Assembly (NCBI RefSeq): GCF_030848805.1
Contig: NC_092367.1
Coordinates: 13,045,180-13,109,179, forward strand
DNA from: Temnothorax longispinosus
Taxonomy: Eukaryota > Arthropoda > Insecta > Hymenoptera > Formicidae
Length of the DNA: 64,000 nt
Reading direction: 5' to 3'
This document shows positions 49,490 through 58,775 of the stretch, in pieces. The notes under the pieces are model-generated. The model searched no databases and was not told where the DNA came from. It was given only the letters and a program-made list of their open reading frames with translations. The position numbers and the translations under genes were made by a program. The first letter of the stretch is position 1; the number at the start of each line of letters is the position of its first letter.

Positions 49490-52400
49490 TCACTTTGGTT
49501 TAGTGGACGGCGCAAATGTAACAGTCTTACGAGAGTAGGTTTTAAGCGCTGGGTTCGGATTTACATTCCGGTTGAGTATGTTCTCGGAGGTTGATGGGGG
49601 GTCGGCGGGGTCATCAGGGACAAAATATGCCGGCTTTAATAAATCGACGGACACGCTTTTTGTGTTTCCGTTGATATCAATATTGAATACGCGCTCCGAG
49701 ATGCGTTGCACTACCTTGTGCGGACCGGTGTACGGACGCTCTAACGCCCTTTTAGCCATATTGCGTAAAAACACATGAGTACAATTATATAAATCTTTAA
49801 AATAAAAGGCGCGTTTTTTATGTTTGTGCGCGACGGGAACCGGCCGGACTTGGCGCATATATTCGCGAAACTCTTCAAGGAAATAATTAGGGTTGGGTGT
49901 AAAATCATCGGGAAGGAAGAATTCCCCGGGAAGTCGTAAAGTCGTCCCGAACATAAATTCGGCGGGAGACGCATTTGTGTCAGCACGGACGTGCGACCGA
50001 AGTCCTAATAGAACGGTAGATAAGGTACGCGTCCAGCACGCATCGGCATGGCACATGATTGCGGCTTTAAGCACCCGATGCCAACGTTCAATCATGCCGT
50101 TCGACGCCGGGTGGTAGGCGGTTGTACGAATTCGTTCGCAACCGATTAATGAAAGTAACGCCTCGAATAGGCGGGATTCGAATTGGGCTCCCTGATCCGT
50201 AGTTAGTAATCGAGGGGTTCCGTAACGGGAAATCCACGTGTCGTAAAATGCTCTAGCAACGGTTTGTGCAGAGATATCTTTAAGAGGACTTGCCTCGGCC
50301 CAACGCGAAAATCTGTCGATCATAGTGAGACAATAAGAGTAACCCTCGGAAGGAGGTAATGGGCCGATAATGTCAATATGCACTTGATCAAATCGCCCGT
50401 CGGGAGCAACAAAGTGCTCAGGAGTTAGTTTTACATGACGAGAGATTTTCGCTTGCTGACATTCGATACAATTTTTACACCATTTAGCGATATCGCGGTG
50501 CATGTCAGGCCAGACATAACGCTGTCGGATAGTGCGATCGGTAATTTTGCCACTCGGATGGGCTGGGTTATGGAACATTTGAAATACTTTAACGCGGAGA
50601 CTATCGGGGACATAAGGCCGAATAGCTTCGCCCGAGATTTCGCAATATACAGTTGTGTGATCTGGGCCCCACTGAATTTTCTTCAACTTTAAGGGATGGT
50701 CGGGGGCGTTAGCAATCAACTTGAGTTGCTCGTCGCTCTTTTGTAGCTCGGCGAGCTCATTAAGATTAAATTCAACCGGCAAACGCAGGGAATCGATCCG
50801 CGAAAGCGAATCCGCAACAACATTTTGTAAACCAGCGACATGTTCAATATGCGTTGTGAACTGCGCGATATATGACAATTGGCGTAGTTGTCGCGGGGAC
50901 GCCTTGTCAGACCGTTGCATGAACGCGTACATGAGCGGTTTATGGTCGGTCAAAATTTTAAATTCACGTCCTTCTACAAAATGACAAAAATAATTAACGG
51001 CTTCAAAAATTGCCGTGAGCTCTCGGTCGTAAGCGCTATACCGAGTTTGCGCGGGGGAGAATTTATGCGAAAAAAATGCTAGGGGCTCCCAAGTATCCCG
51101 TTTTTTCTGTTCAAGAACTGCCCCCATGGCGAAATCAGAGGCATCCGTGACTATGCGGAGTTCCGCGCCAATATGGGGATGCACCAGCATTGCAGCGTTA
51201 GCAAGGCCGTTTTTGGTCTTTTCAAACGCTTCGATTAATTCGTCAGACCATACGATTACACGCTTATCGTTTTTACGCGAGTCGACTAGTAATGCATTTA
51301 GTGGTGCTTGAGCTTCTGCCGCGCGAGGAATGTTGCGACGGTAAAAATTTATCATGCCGAGGAAACGGCGTAGGTCGGCGATGGTTTTGGGTTTAGGAAA
51401 TTTGGTAATCGCCTCAACTTTTTCTGGGATGGGGCTGATTCCTTTACCATTTATTATATACCCGAGAAACTTTAGTTCATGTGCGCCGAACACGCATTTT
51501 TCAACATTAAGGCGGAGGTGAAACTCTTTAAGCCTTTGGAATACAATGCGTAAATGTTTAGCATGCTCCTCTGGAGAAGAGGAAGCAATTAGAATATCAT
51601 CCATATAAATGAAAACAAAATCTAGATCGCCTAAGGCGCGATTTATATAACGTTGGAAGGATTGACCGGCATTACGAAGGCCAAAGGTCATAAATAAGTA
51701 TTCGAATAACCCGAAAGGGGTTATGATAGCTGTTTTCTCAATGTCCTCGGGGGCCATTGGAATTTGATTATAGGCTTTATATAAGTCGAGGGATGAAAAG
51801 ATTGTTTTACCGTGTAGATTAACGGAGCAGTCATGCAGGTGGGGGGTGGGGTATCTGTCAGGTCGCGTGATTGCATTTACACCGCGGTAATCGCCGCACA
51901 CCCGCCAGGTGCCGTCTTTTTTACGGACTAAATGAATGGGACTGGCCCATGGACTGCTAGAGGGGCGGCAAATGCCTGCTTCGACTAAAGCTCTAATCTC
52001 GGCCTTTGCGGCTTTAAGTTTATCAGGAGGAAGGCGCCTAGCGCGCGAAGCGACTGGAGGGCCGGTGGTGATAATATGATGAAACACGTCACAATTGGAC
52101 GGCGGGGCGAGGGGAAGGGCTCCTGTTATTTGTGGAAATTCCTTGAGTATTTGAGAAAACTCAGAGGAAGGTTTAATCGTATTAATCGAATGTATCGGGG
52201 CCGGTTTTTTAATCGCGAGGGTATATAATTTAGTGGTGGAGTCTATAAGACGTCGTCGTTTTAAGTCTGGTATTAACCCGTAATGCGATAGTAAGTCAGC
52301 GCCAATGATGGGGTACGGAACTGCGGCAATGCAAAAATTCCATCGAATTGGCCGTCTTAAACCGATGTCAAGCTCGCGAAGAGATTCCCCGAACGTGTCG

Positions 52401-52618
52401 ATACGCGTATCATTTGCTGCAAAGAGCTTAAATTCAGAGGGCTTTCCCTTGATCCTATCGTTAGCGGGTACAAGAGAGATATCCGCGCCTGTATCGATAA
52501 GGAACATTTGACCACTGGCACGATCACGGACGTGGAGACGATTAGAAATTTGAGGGCCCTTGCCGACCATCTCCGAACGGGGGGGCGGCTTAGTTTTTTG
52601 TACTGTTCCACGTCTCAT
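49490..52618 (-). CDS. Gypsy pol polyprotein (protease, RT, RNase H, integrase)
   Basis: This is a 1042-residue open frame. The protease has IDTGADISL at residues 41-49. The RT follows with CGDYRGVNAIT (241-251), SLDLYKAYNQIP (276-287) and catalytic FIYMDDILIAS (336-346). RNase H carries TDASDFAMGAVLEQ, YSAYDRELTAIFEAV and TDHKPLMYAF. The integrase has an H-H-C-C zinc finger (HPAHPSGKITDR to CKNCIECQQAK), then the core Asp in FDQVHIDIIGPLP, the second in TTDQGAQFES and the Glu in SNGMIERWHRVLKA. The C-terminus has YTGPHKVVQRISERVF. It overlaps the end of gag by 29 bases in another frame, so it is probably made by a frameshift. No stop or frameshift is visible inside. Length and order fit Gypsy-type pol. 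Confidence 0.95.
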   Translation of the reverse strand: MRRGTVQKTKPPPRSEMVGKGPQISNRLHVRDRASGQMFLIDTGADISLVPANDRIKGKPSEFKLFAANDTRIDTFGESLRELDIGLRRPIRWNFCIAAVPYPIIGADLLSHYGLIPDLKRRRLIDSTTKLYTLAIKKPAPIHSINTIKPSSEFSQILKEFPQITGALPLAPPSNCDVFHHIITTGPPVASRARRLPPDKLKAAKAEIRALVEAGICRPSSSPWASPIHLVRKKDGTWRVCGDYRGVNAITRPDRYPTPHLHDCSVNLHGKTIFSSLDLYKAYNQIPMAPEDIEKTAIITPFGLFEYLFMTFGLRNAGQSFQRYINRALGDLDFVFIYMDDILIASSSPEEHAKHLRIVFQRLKEFHLRLNVEKCVFGAHELKFLGYIINGKGISPIPEKVEAITKFPKPKTIADLRRFLGMINFYRRNIPRAAEAQAPLNALLVDSRKNDKRVIVWSDELIEAFEKTKNGLANAAMLVHPHIGAELRIVTDASDFAMGAVLEQKKRDTWEPLAFFSHKFSPAQTRYSAYDRELTAIFEAVNYFCHFVEGREFKILTDHKPLMYAFMQRSDKASPRQLRQLSYIAQFTTHIEHVAGLQNVVADSLSRIDSLRLPVEFNLNELAELQKSDEQLKLIANAPDHPLKLKKIQWGPDHTTVYCEISGEAIRPYVPDSLRVKVFQMFHNPAHPSGKITDRTIRQRYVWPDMHRDIAKWCKNCIECQQAKISRHVKLTPEHFVAPDGRFDQVHIDIIGPLPPSEGYSYCLTMIDRFSRWAEASPLKDISAQTVARAFYDTWISRYGTPRLLTTDQGAQFESRLFEALLSLIGCERIRTTAYHPASNGMIERWHRVLKAAIMCHADACWTRTLSTVLLGLRSHVRADTNASPAEFMFGTTLRLPGEFFLPDDFTPNPNYFLEEFREYMRQVRPVPVAHKHKKRAFYFKDLYNCTHVFLRNMAKRALERPYTGPHKVVQRISERVFNIDINGNTKSVSVDLLKPAYFVPDDPADPPSTSENILNRNVNPNPALKTYSRKTVTFAPSTKPK

Positions 52619-53558
52619 ATTTTGAGCACCACGTTCGACACGAAGTCGGATTATCCGGGTATTTAGTATGAGCCGGACAGAGCGCGGGTGTGATCGCCCT
52701 GTTTGGCGAGGTTGAGGTCCTACGCCTGCGGGAGTTGGATCGCGAACGCGAACGCGAATTTCGTGATTTTTCTAACTTTTCGATTCTTTCGATGAGTTGT
52801 TGAATCTCGGTCTTTGCGGGAGGGGATGAATTCCCCTTGTTCACGGCAGACGCGTAAGCCACGCCTCCGAGAGTGTTCTCAGCCATACGATCTGCGATCT
52901 CGGCGAGTTTATAAAGATCGGTAATTCCCGTAGATATCAGGATCGAGCGGTGTTCGCATGGTAGTTGATCCATGAAAATTGATTTTATTATGCTATCATC
53001 TACCCTCCCGTTATTAAGCCCGCGCAATCGACTGAGGATTAACGAAGGTTTTCCGTCGGTCCCGACTTGTCCGCTTAAAAGTTTTCGTAATTTGGTTTCG
53101 TCTGAAAGCGCGTACGTCGCGATAATTCGAGCCTTCAGCTGCTTATAAATATCCGCTGGGGGAGGGTCCAAAGGAATGATGTCTCTAACGCAATCCAATA
53201 CTTCGACATCCAGTGCAGCGAGAACAGTATCTGCTTTAGTAGATTCTGCTGTAATCCTGGAATTTCTCATGGACACCTCGGCCTGCATAAACCACAATGC
53301 TGGGTCGACTTGAAAAAACGGGGGAAGCTTGGGAACCCTGTAATGATCTATACGCGGGATTTGAATGTTATTATCAATCGCGTTTAAATTAACTGTATCA
53401 AGACCCTGATCACTCAACTGGGTACGCATTTGCGCAAACTGGTCTTGTAATTGTGTGAGCTGGGCTTGTGATTGCGCGAGCTGGGCTTGATATTGCGTGA
53501 GCCGGTTTTCCGCTTCTTCCGCGCGGGCTTCGGCGGCTTTAAGAGCTGCGTTCGACAT
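52590..53558 (-). CDS. Gypsy Gag protein
   Basis: This is a 322-residue open frame. It starts with a coiled-coil-like region rich in Gln and Ala (ARAEEAENRLTQYQAQLAQS). The structural domain follows with IDHYRVPKLPPFFQVDPALW, ADTVLAALDVEVLDCV and PPADIYKQLKARI. An Arg/Ser-rich stretch (RSRSRSNSRRRR) and a final C-x2-H-x9-C-x3-C box come last. Gag assembles the particle that holds RNA and enzymes. The Met start at 53558 lies shortly after the leader and matches the start of the old copy at 32571. Confidence 0.92.
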   Translation of the reverse strand: MSNAALKAAEARAEEAENRLTQYQAQLAQSQAQLTQLQDQFAQMRTQLSDQGLDTVNLNAIDNNIQIPRIDHYRVPKLPPFFQVDPALWFMQAEVSMRNSRITAESTKADTVLAALDVEVLDCVRDIIPLDPPPADIYKQLKARIIATYALSDETKLRKLLSGQVGTDGKPSLILSRLRGLNNGRVDDSIIKSIFMDQLPCEHRSILISTGITDLYKLAEIADRMAENTLGGVAYASAVNKGNSSPPAKTEIQQLIERIEKLEKSRNSRSRSRSNSRRRRTSTSPNRAITPALCPAHTKYPDNPTSCRTWCSKYETWNSTKN

Positions 53559-54247
53559 TGTTTACAATTTGCTGTATGATATTAGCGACGCAAGAGAGGT
53601 AAACGACACGATCGTTATACAATATAAATGACGGTGCGCGGCGAATAACTAGCTTACTTTTACATTATTGTAGCCGGGTAAATGGTGGGTAAAATCCAAA
53701 GCCCCGGTGACGATGGGACCCAAGGCGCCGGAGACGTTGGCTTCACGCGTTAAATGTCTCGACAAAGACGGAATCCAAGGCGCCGGTGTCGTTGGCTTCA
53801 CGCAATCACAGCGATGAGGCGATGACGACGTTGTCGATCCGTGGCATCGGCGAAGGAAGGCCGGTCGTACACCAGGAAAAGGCGGTAACGGCGGGGGCGG
53901 AGAAGGGCCGGTCACGCACCAGGGGATGGTCGTGGTAACAAGACGGCAGAACCGCTGTGGCCACCCGGGCGCCGGTAGGGTCTCACGTGCCCGCCTCGTG
54001 CCTCGTGTAGAAAACGCGGCAAAAAAGATGGCCGCCCGAATAATGTTTCGGCGCGGCGAGGCTGGCTGGCCGCAGTGTGGTTAAATAACAGCCAGGGACG
54101 CGGGCGCAGGGATGTACCTTGCAGCTGCGGGTAATTCGATCCGCTATTTCTGCGTCCGTTCCTCGGGGAAGTCTGGTCCACACGAGGATTTATCTCTGAC
54201 TCGGGCTTCCGGTAGCAATTTGTGCAGGAACCGTTGCGTGTTTTTTA
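53559..54247 (-). other. Leader region of the intact Gypsy
   Basis: This is non-coding sequence between primer-binding site and gag. It contains a duplicated block with GACGATGGGACCCAAGGCGC and GACGTTGGCTTCACGC, also seen in the old copy. It may hold packaging signals, which is inference. Confidence 0.65.
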
Positions 54248-54260
54248 GTCGGGGTCACCA
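54248..54260 (-). promoter_or_regulatory. Primer-binding site fitting tRNA-Trp
   Basis: On the minus strand TGGTGACCCCGAC stands one base after the 5' LTR. It is complementary to GTCGGGGTCACCA, the 3' end of insect tRNA-Trp as I know it. Confidence 0.8.
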
Positions 54261-54261
54261 A

Positions 54262-54535
54262 TGTAGGAATTTGGTACCGCAGGAGGTCGATTATGCCTCC
54301 GGGTGTCGGCCTACTACCGACGTCTTGACGAGAGGTATCGAGGAATAATTACACACTCGATTACTGCTGATAATATAATACTTTATTGCAGACCACGCAA
54401 CAGCCACGAGAGTCAGTACAAATCTAACGGTCGTCGGAACTCAGTTCTGCCAACCTCGTAACTCTCAACCTCTCTTGCTAGCGCAGGAGAGGGGGCTGAC
54501 CAATCAGAAGGGAGACAGATATGCTGCTCCCTACA
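54262..54535 (-). repeat. 5' LTR of the intact Gypsy
   Basis: It has the same ends as the left LTR and an extra four bases (CTAG) near 54478. It would hold the promoter for minus-strand transcription. Confidence 0.93.
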
Positions 54536-54539
54536 CTTG

Positions 54540-55329
54540 TGATTGCAATTATGCCACCTATAGGTACCTATAAGTACTATTACCGGGCCTCGGTTTTCGA
54601 CGCATATCCGAACATATAGTTCGGCCTTCTTATCTCTATTCTTCATGCCTGAAATGTATAAAAATTTACTGTGGCGTCACACCGACTTTGGACTACTACA
54701 CATACAAAAATCCTGATTGGCGCGCGCAACAACATGTCGATGCGCAGCACTGATCGGCACAAAGCAGAATAATATTATAGTTAACTTACTGGTTATAGTG
54801 TGTTAAAGCTCGAGTTTGCTTGAGGCCGCGCGTAAGTCCGTGCGAAGCCACGGTACCTCTGTCTGCCTTACAAAAAAATTTATAAAAAATTCCCAAATTT
54901 TCTGCGCAACTTCGGACCAGTCTTGAAATTTTTTTAATATTCCCCAAAATATTCTCTATTTTCAAAAAAATAGAAAATGGGGTTTATAAGATATTCAAAT
55001 TTTTTGTGTTTTTTTAGTCTATTTGTTTAACAATATTAATATAAAAATTTTAAGTAATTTTATTTTAATGATCAAAATAGTGTATTTTATGTTAAATAAA
55101 TTTTTTTCTTAGATGTTGTCTAATAGGCGAAAAAATTCATTGAAGATCTTGCAGTCCTCATTTTGCGCAGGCTCTATTTCGGAAACGCTACATTTATTAT
55201 AAAAACGCTCTTACATGGGTATTCGTAAAGACCTGCTAAAAAACCGCTATCAAAAATAAAAAAGTTGAGGTTTGACCCCTCGCGAATTGGCGTGGAATAG
55301 CCCATATATGTGTATATAAATATTTTTTT
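54540..55329. other. Non-coding sequence, no gene recognised
   Basis: The region is moderately AT-rich. I searched for the remaining CYP4 exons (ExxR, PERF and FxxGxRxCxG blocks) and did not see them. Confidence 0.5.
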
Positions 55330-56448
55330 TGTGACATTTCAAATCGCGTCCGCCACCCGGACGGGCTCGGCCAAGGGGAAAGTCGAAGGTGCTTCGTATT
55401 AATTAATTAGCGTTACTGAGATTATTTTAAAAGGATTGCCGGTGGTGACCGGGTCACTATGTAACGGCCTCGGGTTGCCACGAGGGAAGAATCGGAAGAA
55501 ACAGCCAAGGAAACGACCGAGGGACGTGGCTGTCAGTCGGGTGGCGCTCGGACCTCCCCGCAAGCGCAACGTCAAGGGCCGCCGTATGAGATCCGATCCC
55601 GAGCTCGGCCACCGCAGACGTTGGAAATTGAAAGATCCCGGGGGACGCTCTAACGAACGGCCCTGTAGCCGTCACCCTGAGGGGCTGCCGGTGGATGTGG
55701 CCATAGCCCGGCCAGCCTGGCCCACGTAACGCCGGCCAAATAATCGCGGCCCGGATAGCCGGATTATTTAAAGGGGCCGCACCAAGGCGAAGTTAGTTCG
55801 AGCCGCGCCGCAGAAAGGAGCGGCGCCAAGCGCATGAGAGCGCGCTCGGATCGGCGGACACTGCAAGCGGCGCGCCACTGCGTGGGACATCGTTTTGTAA
55901 GGTCACCACTCTGGCGTCCCCGCGGTAAGGAGGATTCGTTCGAGGCGCTGGCCCCGGTTCGCGCTGTCAGTTAGTTACCTTAGAAAAGCTGACAATATCT
56001 ATTACCTGGAGAATGAGCGCCCATTGTTACCTTGCGCTCTACCTTGTCGAGAAATCTGGATTGAAATCCACTAAGGGGCCCCGCCGAGAACGAATCTTCC
56101 AGTAAGTAGAGACCTAGTACGCCCTTCCCAAGAACACCGTCGCGACCGACAGTCACTTTGCGTATTCGTTAGTGTGTATGGTATTCGTGATAAATGTTAG
56201 AGTCGCTATCGCGCTATTGTGTGTATGGTATTTGTGATGAATGTTAGAGACGCGATCGCGCCATTCGTGTCACGGACGTTGATGTAAATGTAGAGTACCT
56301 ACTTTGCGTTGGGTAAGACCGTCGAGTTTGGCGTGGGGCCGTGGAACCACTGAGTTCCGTCGTGAACAAGTGATACGGAAATTTCGGGATTCGCATGACC
56401 AGCCGCGGAATCTTCCGCGAGTCGGGTTGTCTTGCGTTGATGGATCGA

Positions 56449-56582
56449 GGCGAGGACGATTGTCTGCCGCTGGGTCGGCATAGCGAGGCCAACCGCCGAG
56501 AGTTGGGTAACGTGAGGCGAGGACGATCGTCTGCCGCTGGTTCGGCATGGCGAGGCCAACCGCCGAGAGTTGGGTAACGTGA
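56449..56582. repeat. Two 66-67-bp tandem repeats
   Basis: GCGAGGACGATYGTCTGCCG to GAGTTGGGTAACGTGAG is present twice in a row. Confidence 0.88.
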
Positions 56583-56911
56583 GTATACGTACGTTGGGTG
56601 GGTCCGATTCGTGAGTATAAGTCGTTGCGTGTTATTCGGATTCGCGATGCGTGAGTATAAGTCGTGCGTGTTATTCGGTATTTGAGTGCTTCGTGATTCG
56701 TGTTTGCGCGGAAGGCGGTTCGCCGCACTGACATTCGTCTTTACATCTTTTCCAATATCTTTCTCGTTTCTGACTCAAACATATTATTCTGTTTTTTTTA
56801 TTGCTGTGTCACGTTCTGACTGTTATAGTTCGTCCGTTTTTTGGTCAATGCATTTAAGCAATTTACCAGGGATTTGGACAAGTCGTGTGAAGGATATTAT
56901 TATTATATTTA

Positions 56912-57154
56912 TTATTCGGGACCGAAAAGATATCTGAGTTTGTACGTATGGTAACGAGGATCAGCTTTATTTATTTGGTTATAATTAAAATAATCAACGT
57001 CGAAATCGACAGGAATAGGTTTAAAGGGAGGTGCGTTTTCTAGTTGTTGCAATTGTTGGAGGAAGGGGAGAGGATCTTGATTAGAAATGACTGCTTGTTT
57101 GATCTGGAATCTGATTCGTTTAATTCGAACACGCCTACCTCCTTTCTTCGTCAT
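56912..57154 (-). CDS. Short open frame, 80 residues, unknown
   Basis: The frame begins MTKKGGRRVRIKRIRFQIKQ, is basic at the start, and has a Pro/Asp/Tyr-rich second half. It lies downstream of the LTR-like part in the same direction and could be the start of a gag-like protein. I do not recognise any domain. It may be chance coding. Confidence 0.3.
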   Translation of the reverse strand: MTKKGGRRVRIKRIRFQIKQAVISNQDPLPFLQQLQQLENAPPFKPIPVDFDVDYFNYNQINKADPRYHTYKLRYLFGPE

Positions 57155-57331
57155 TCAGCCGCGTTCACGAAAATGAATTTTAAGCTCACCACACTCTTCG
57201 GCAGCACTCTAAAACCAATCCGCCACACCCTCTGCTCGCCACACTCTTCGTCAGCGCTCAGATCGTCAGCGTAGAGGTCAAATTCACTTTCGGGAATTTG
57301 TCGAAATTATTATCTTTTTCTGGGAACCAAC

Positions 57332-57581
57332 TCCGTAATCGCCACGCTTTCGGCAGCGAAAGTACTGGATCGCCACACTCTTCGTCAGCGCCCCAGCACA
57401 GATCGCCACGCTTTGTCGGCGGAAACTGCGAGTCGGAATCCCAGAAGTGACAGTGATTATTACGACCCCCAAGAATCAACCCCGTAATCGCCACGCTTTC
57501 GGCAGCGAAAGTACTGGATCGCCACACTCTTCGTCAGCGCCCCAGCACAGATCGCCACGCTTGTCAGCGACAACTGCGAGT
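57332..57581. repeat. About 150-bp direct repeat (two copies)
   Basis: GTAATCGCCACGCTTTCGGC begins copies at 57332 and 57482. Each continues through AGTACTGGATCGCCACACTC to AACTGCGAGTCG. The second copy runs into the inner end of the LTR-like part. Confidence 0.85.
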
Positions 57582-57601
57582 CGAATGTTAGAAGTGATCG
57601 A

Positions 57602-57607
57602 TTTATT
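57602..57607 (-). terminator. Poly(A) signal of the LTR-type element
   Basis: AATAAA on the minus strand lies about 280 bases downstream of the TATA box in the same direction. Confidence 0.55.
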
Positions 57608-57884
57608 GATTAAAAATACGAAATGAGATTCCAGATTTTTACACTTGTTCCCTTTTAAACTTATCTTACCATTATTCTATAAATCTCAATACAACTTGTG
57701 CGTGAAGCGCGGTCTTATAAGGTATGAGAGTGTAGGGACTAAGTCCCAGAATTGAGCGCGAATGCTCGAACTTAGCGTATAGCGGAACGTAGGAAATCGA
57801 ATAAGGTTAGGAGAGAGTCTGAGAATTACGTCTAGTCAAGACCGAAGTTAAAACTTATCTGCTTTCCGCGGCGTTTTTCCGCCC

Positions 57885-57892
57885 TATTTATA
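57885..57892 (-). promoter_or_regulatory. TATA box below the heat-shock element
   Basis: TATAAATA on the minus strand, preceded by CGGG. It lies about 70 bases downstream of the heat-shock element, a normal core promoter distance. Confidence 0.65.
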
Positions 57893-57961
57893 CCCGAAAA
57901 AGACCGGAATCTCCCGCGCGAGATTCCCGCCTTTTTCCTACGCGTCTTAAGGGGGGAGGTA

Positions 57962-57989
57962 TTCTAGAAGCTTCTAGAACATTCTAGAA
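57962..57989 (-). promoter_or_regulatory. Perfect six-unit heat-shock element
   Basis: TTC and GAA alternate six times with exactly two bases between units (TTC at 57962, 57972, 57982; GAA at 57967, 57977, 57987). This is the binding-site pattern of heat shock factor trimers, where three units are enough. The site is symmetric and works on either strand. Confidence 0.82.
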
Positions 57990-58693
57990 GCGTAGTTTTG
58001 GGCCCATCTGGCCCCCAGCCCTTCAACGGACTCCGATAAGATAATCTAAACATTTACACTAACCCGGCCGTTTCCTCGGAATTCCGAGCCTAGCGTGCGT
58101 CGTCTAAGCGTTCAAGACTTTTAACGTGCGTCGTCGGAAATATAAAATTTCCGTACGTAACAGCTGATTCAAACACATTATCCTATCTGTCTTGTTTCTG
58201 ACTCGAACATATTATTCTGTTTTTCTTATTGCTGATTCAAACACATTATTCTATCTGTCTCATTTTTTATCTCAAATATATTATTCGGTTTCTGATCACA
58301 AACATACATTTCTGCCTCTGATTTAAAATATGTTGACTACATTTCTGTCTCTGATTTCAACTATGTTATCTCTCCGATTACATTTCTATCACCGATTTCA
58401 AATATATATTATTCTATTTCGTTAAGGTGTGTCTGATTAATTGTACAACGCCTCCTCTCCAAATCTCCATAAAAAAGAAACTACGCCCTGAAGTATCGCG
58501 TTAAGTATTGGTGCTAAGGTATTGTACGGTGGCGCAAATAGTCGCGCCTGGCGCCCATTTTATTACGTTTATCTGGCAATTCTCTGCGGGCATCCGCGCC
58601 CGCGTTACCTTTCGTCTCTTAACCTAACTTAGCGTTTGTTAAATACGCGATTGCCCTTTCCCGGATAGCGAGACCGTGGGAAATAGCGTCGCA

Positions 58694-58696
<3 letters not shown>

Positions 58697-58734
<38 letters not shown>
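58697..58734. repeat. (TA)n microsatellite
   Basis: TA dinucleotides between the long LTR-like unit and the next TIR element. Confidence 0.9.
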
Positions 58735-58737
<3 letters not shown>

Positions 58738-58775
58738 TGTAACATACAATTTGCTTTTCTGCATTAATGGATATA

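Larger units (their letters stand above)
49030..54535 (-). mobile_element. Nearly intact Gypsy retrotransposon, CsRn1-like
   Basis: Two LTRs of about 270 bases flank leader, gag and pol on the minus strand. CTTG is duplicated on both sides (49026-49029 and 54536-54539). The LTRs differ by one short 4-base indel and few substitutions, so the insertion is recent. The primer site fits tRNA-Trp, and Gag ends with a C-H-C-C box. Both are, from what I know, hallmarks of the CsRn1 clade. Gag and pol frames are open. It is the best candidate in the window for a still mobile element. Confidence 0.93.
56807..58162 (-). mobile_element. LTR-type element with heat-shock-element promoter
   Basis: The interval is TGTCACG...CGTAACA on the + strand (TG...CA on both strands), flanked by GCTG (56803-56806 and 58163-58166). 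On the minus strand an LTR-like part starts TGTTACGTACGG at 58162 and carries a heat-shock element, TATAAATA and AATAAA, ending CGCTGACA at about 57562. Then come two copies of an about 150-bp unit and a short open frame. It may be a solo LTR of 1.36 kb or a small element keeping one LTR and the start of its inner region. It lies inside the long LTR-like unit. Confidence 0.6.
55330..58693 (+). mobile_element. Long solo-LTR-like unit (about 2.0 kb) split by another element
   Basis: It starts TGTGACATTTC and has the GTCCGCC...GGGCTCGGCC...GGGGAA block shared with the minus-strand reading of 26795-28690. It ends GCGAGACCGTGGGAAATAGC-GTCGCA, again like that unit. A TATTTAAAGGGGCC promoter-like motif lies at about 55766. 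Without the nested element (56807-58162) it is about 2004 bases. No conserved coding domain was found. A clear target duplication was not seen. Confidence 0.58.

Noticed and set aside
55436..55729. 97-codon Arg/Pro-rich frame as a host gene
   Set aside because: It lies within the long LTR-like unit, has no conserved domain, and overlaps an open frame on the other strand.
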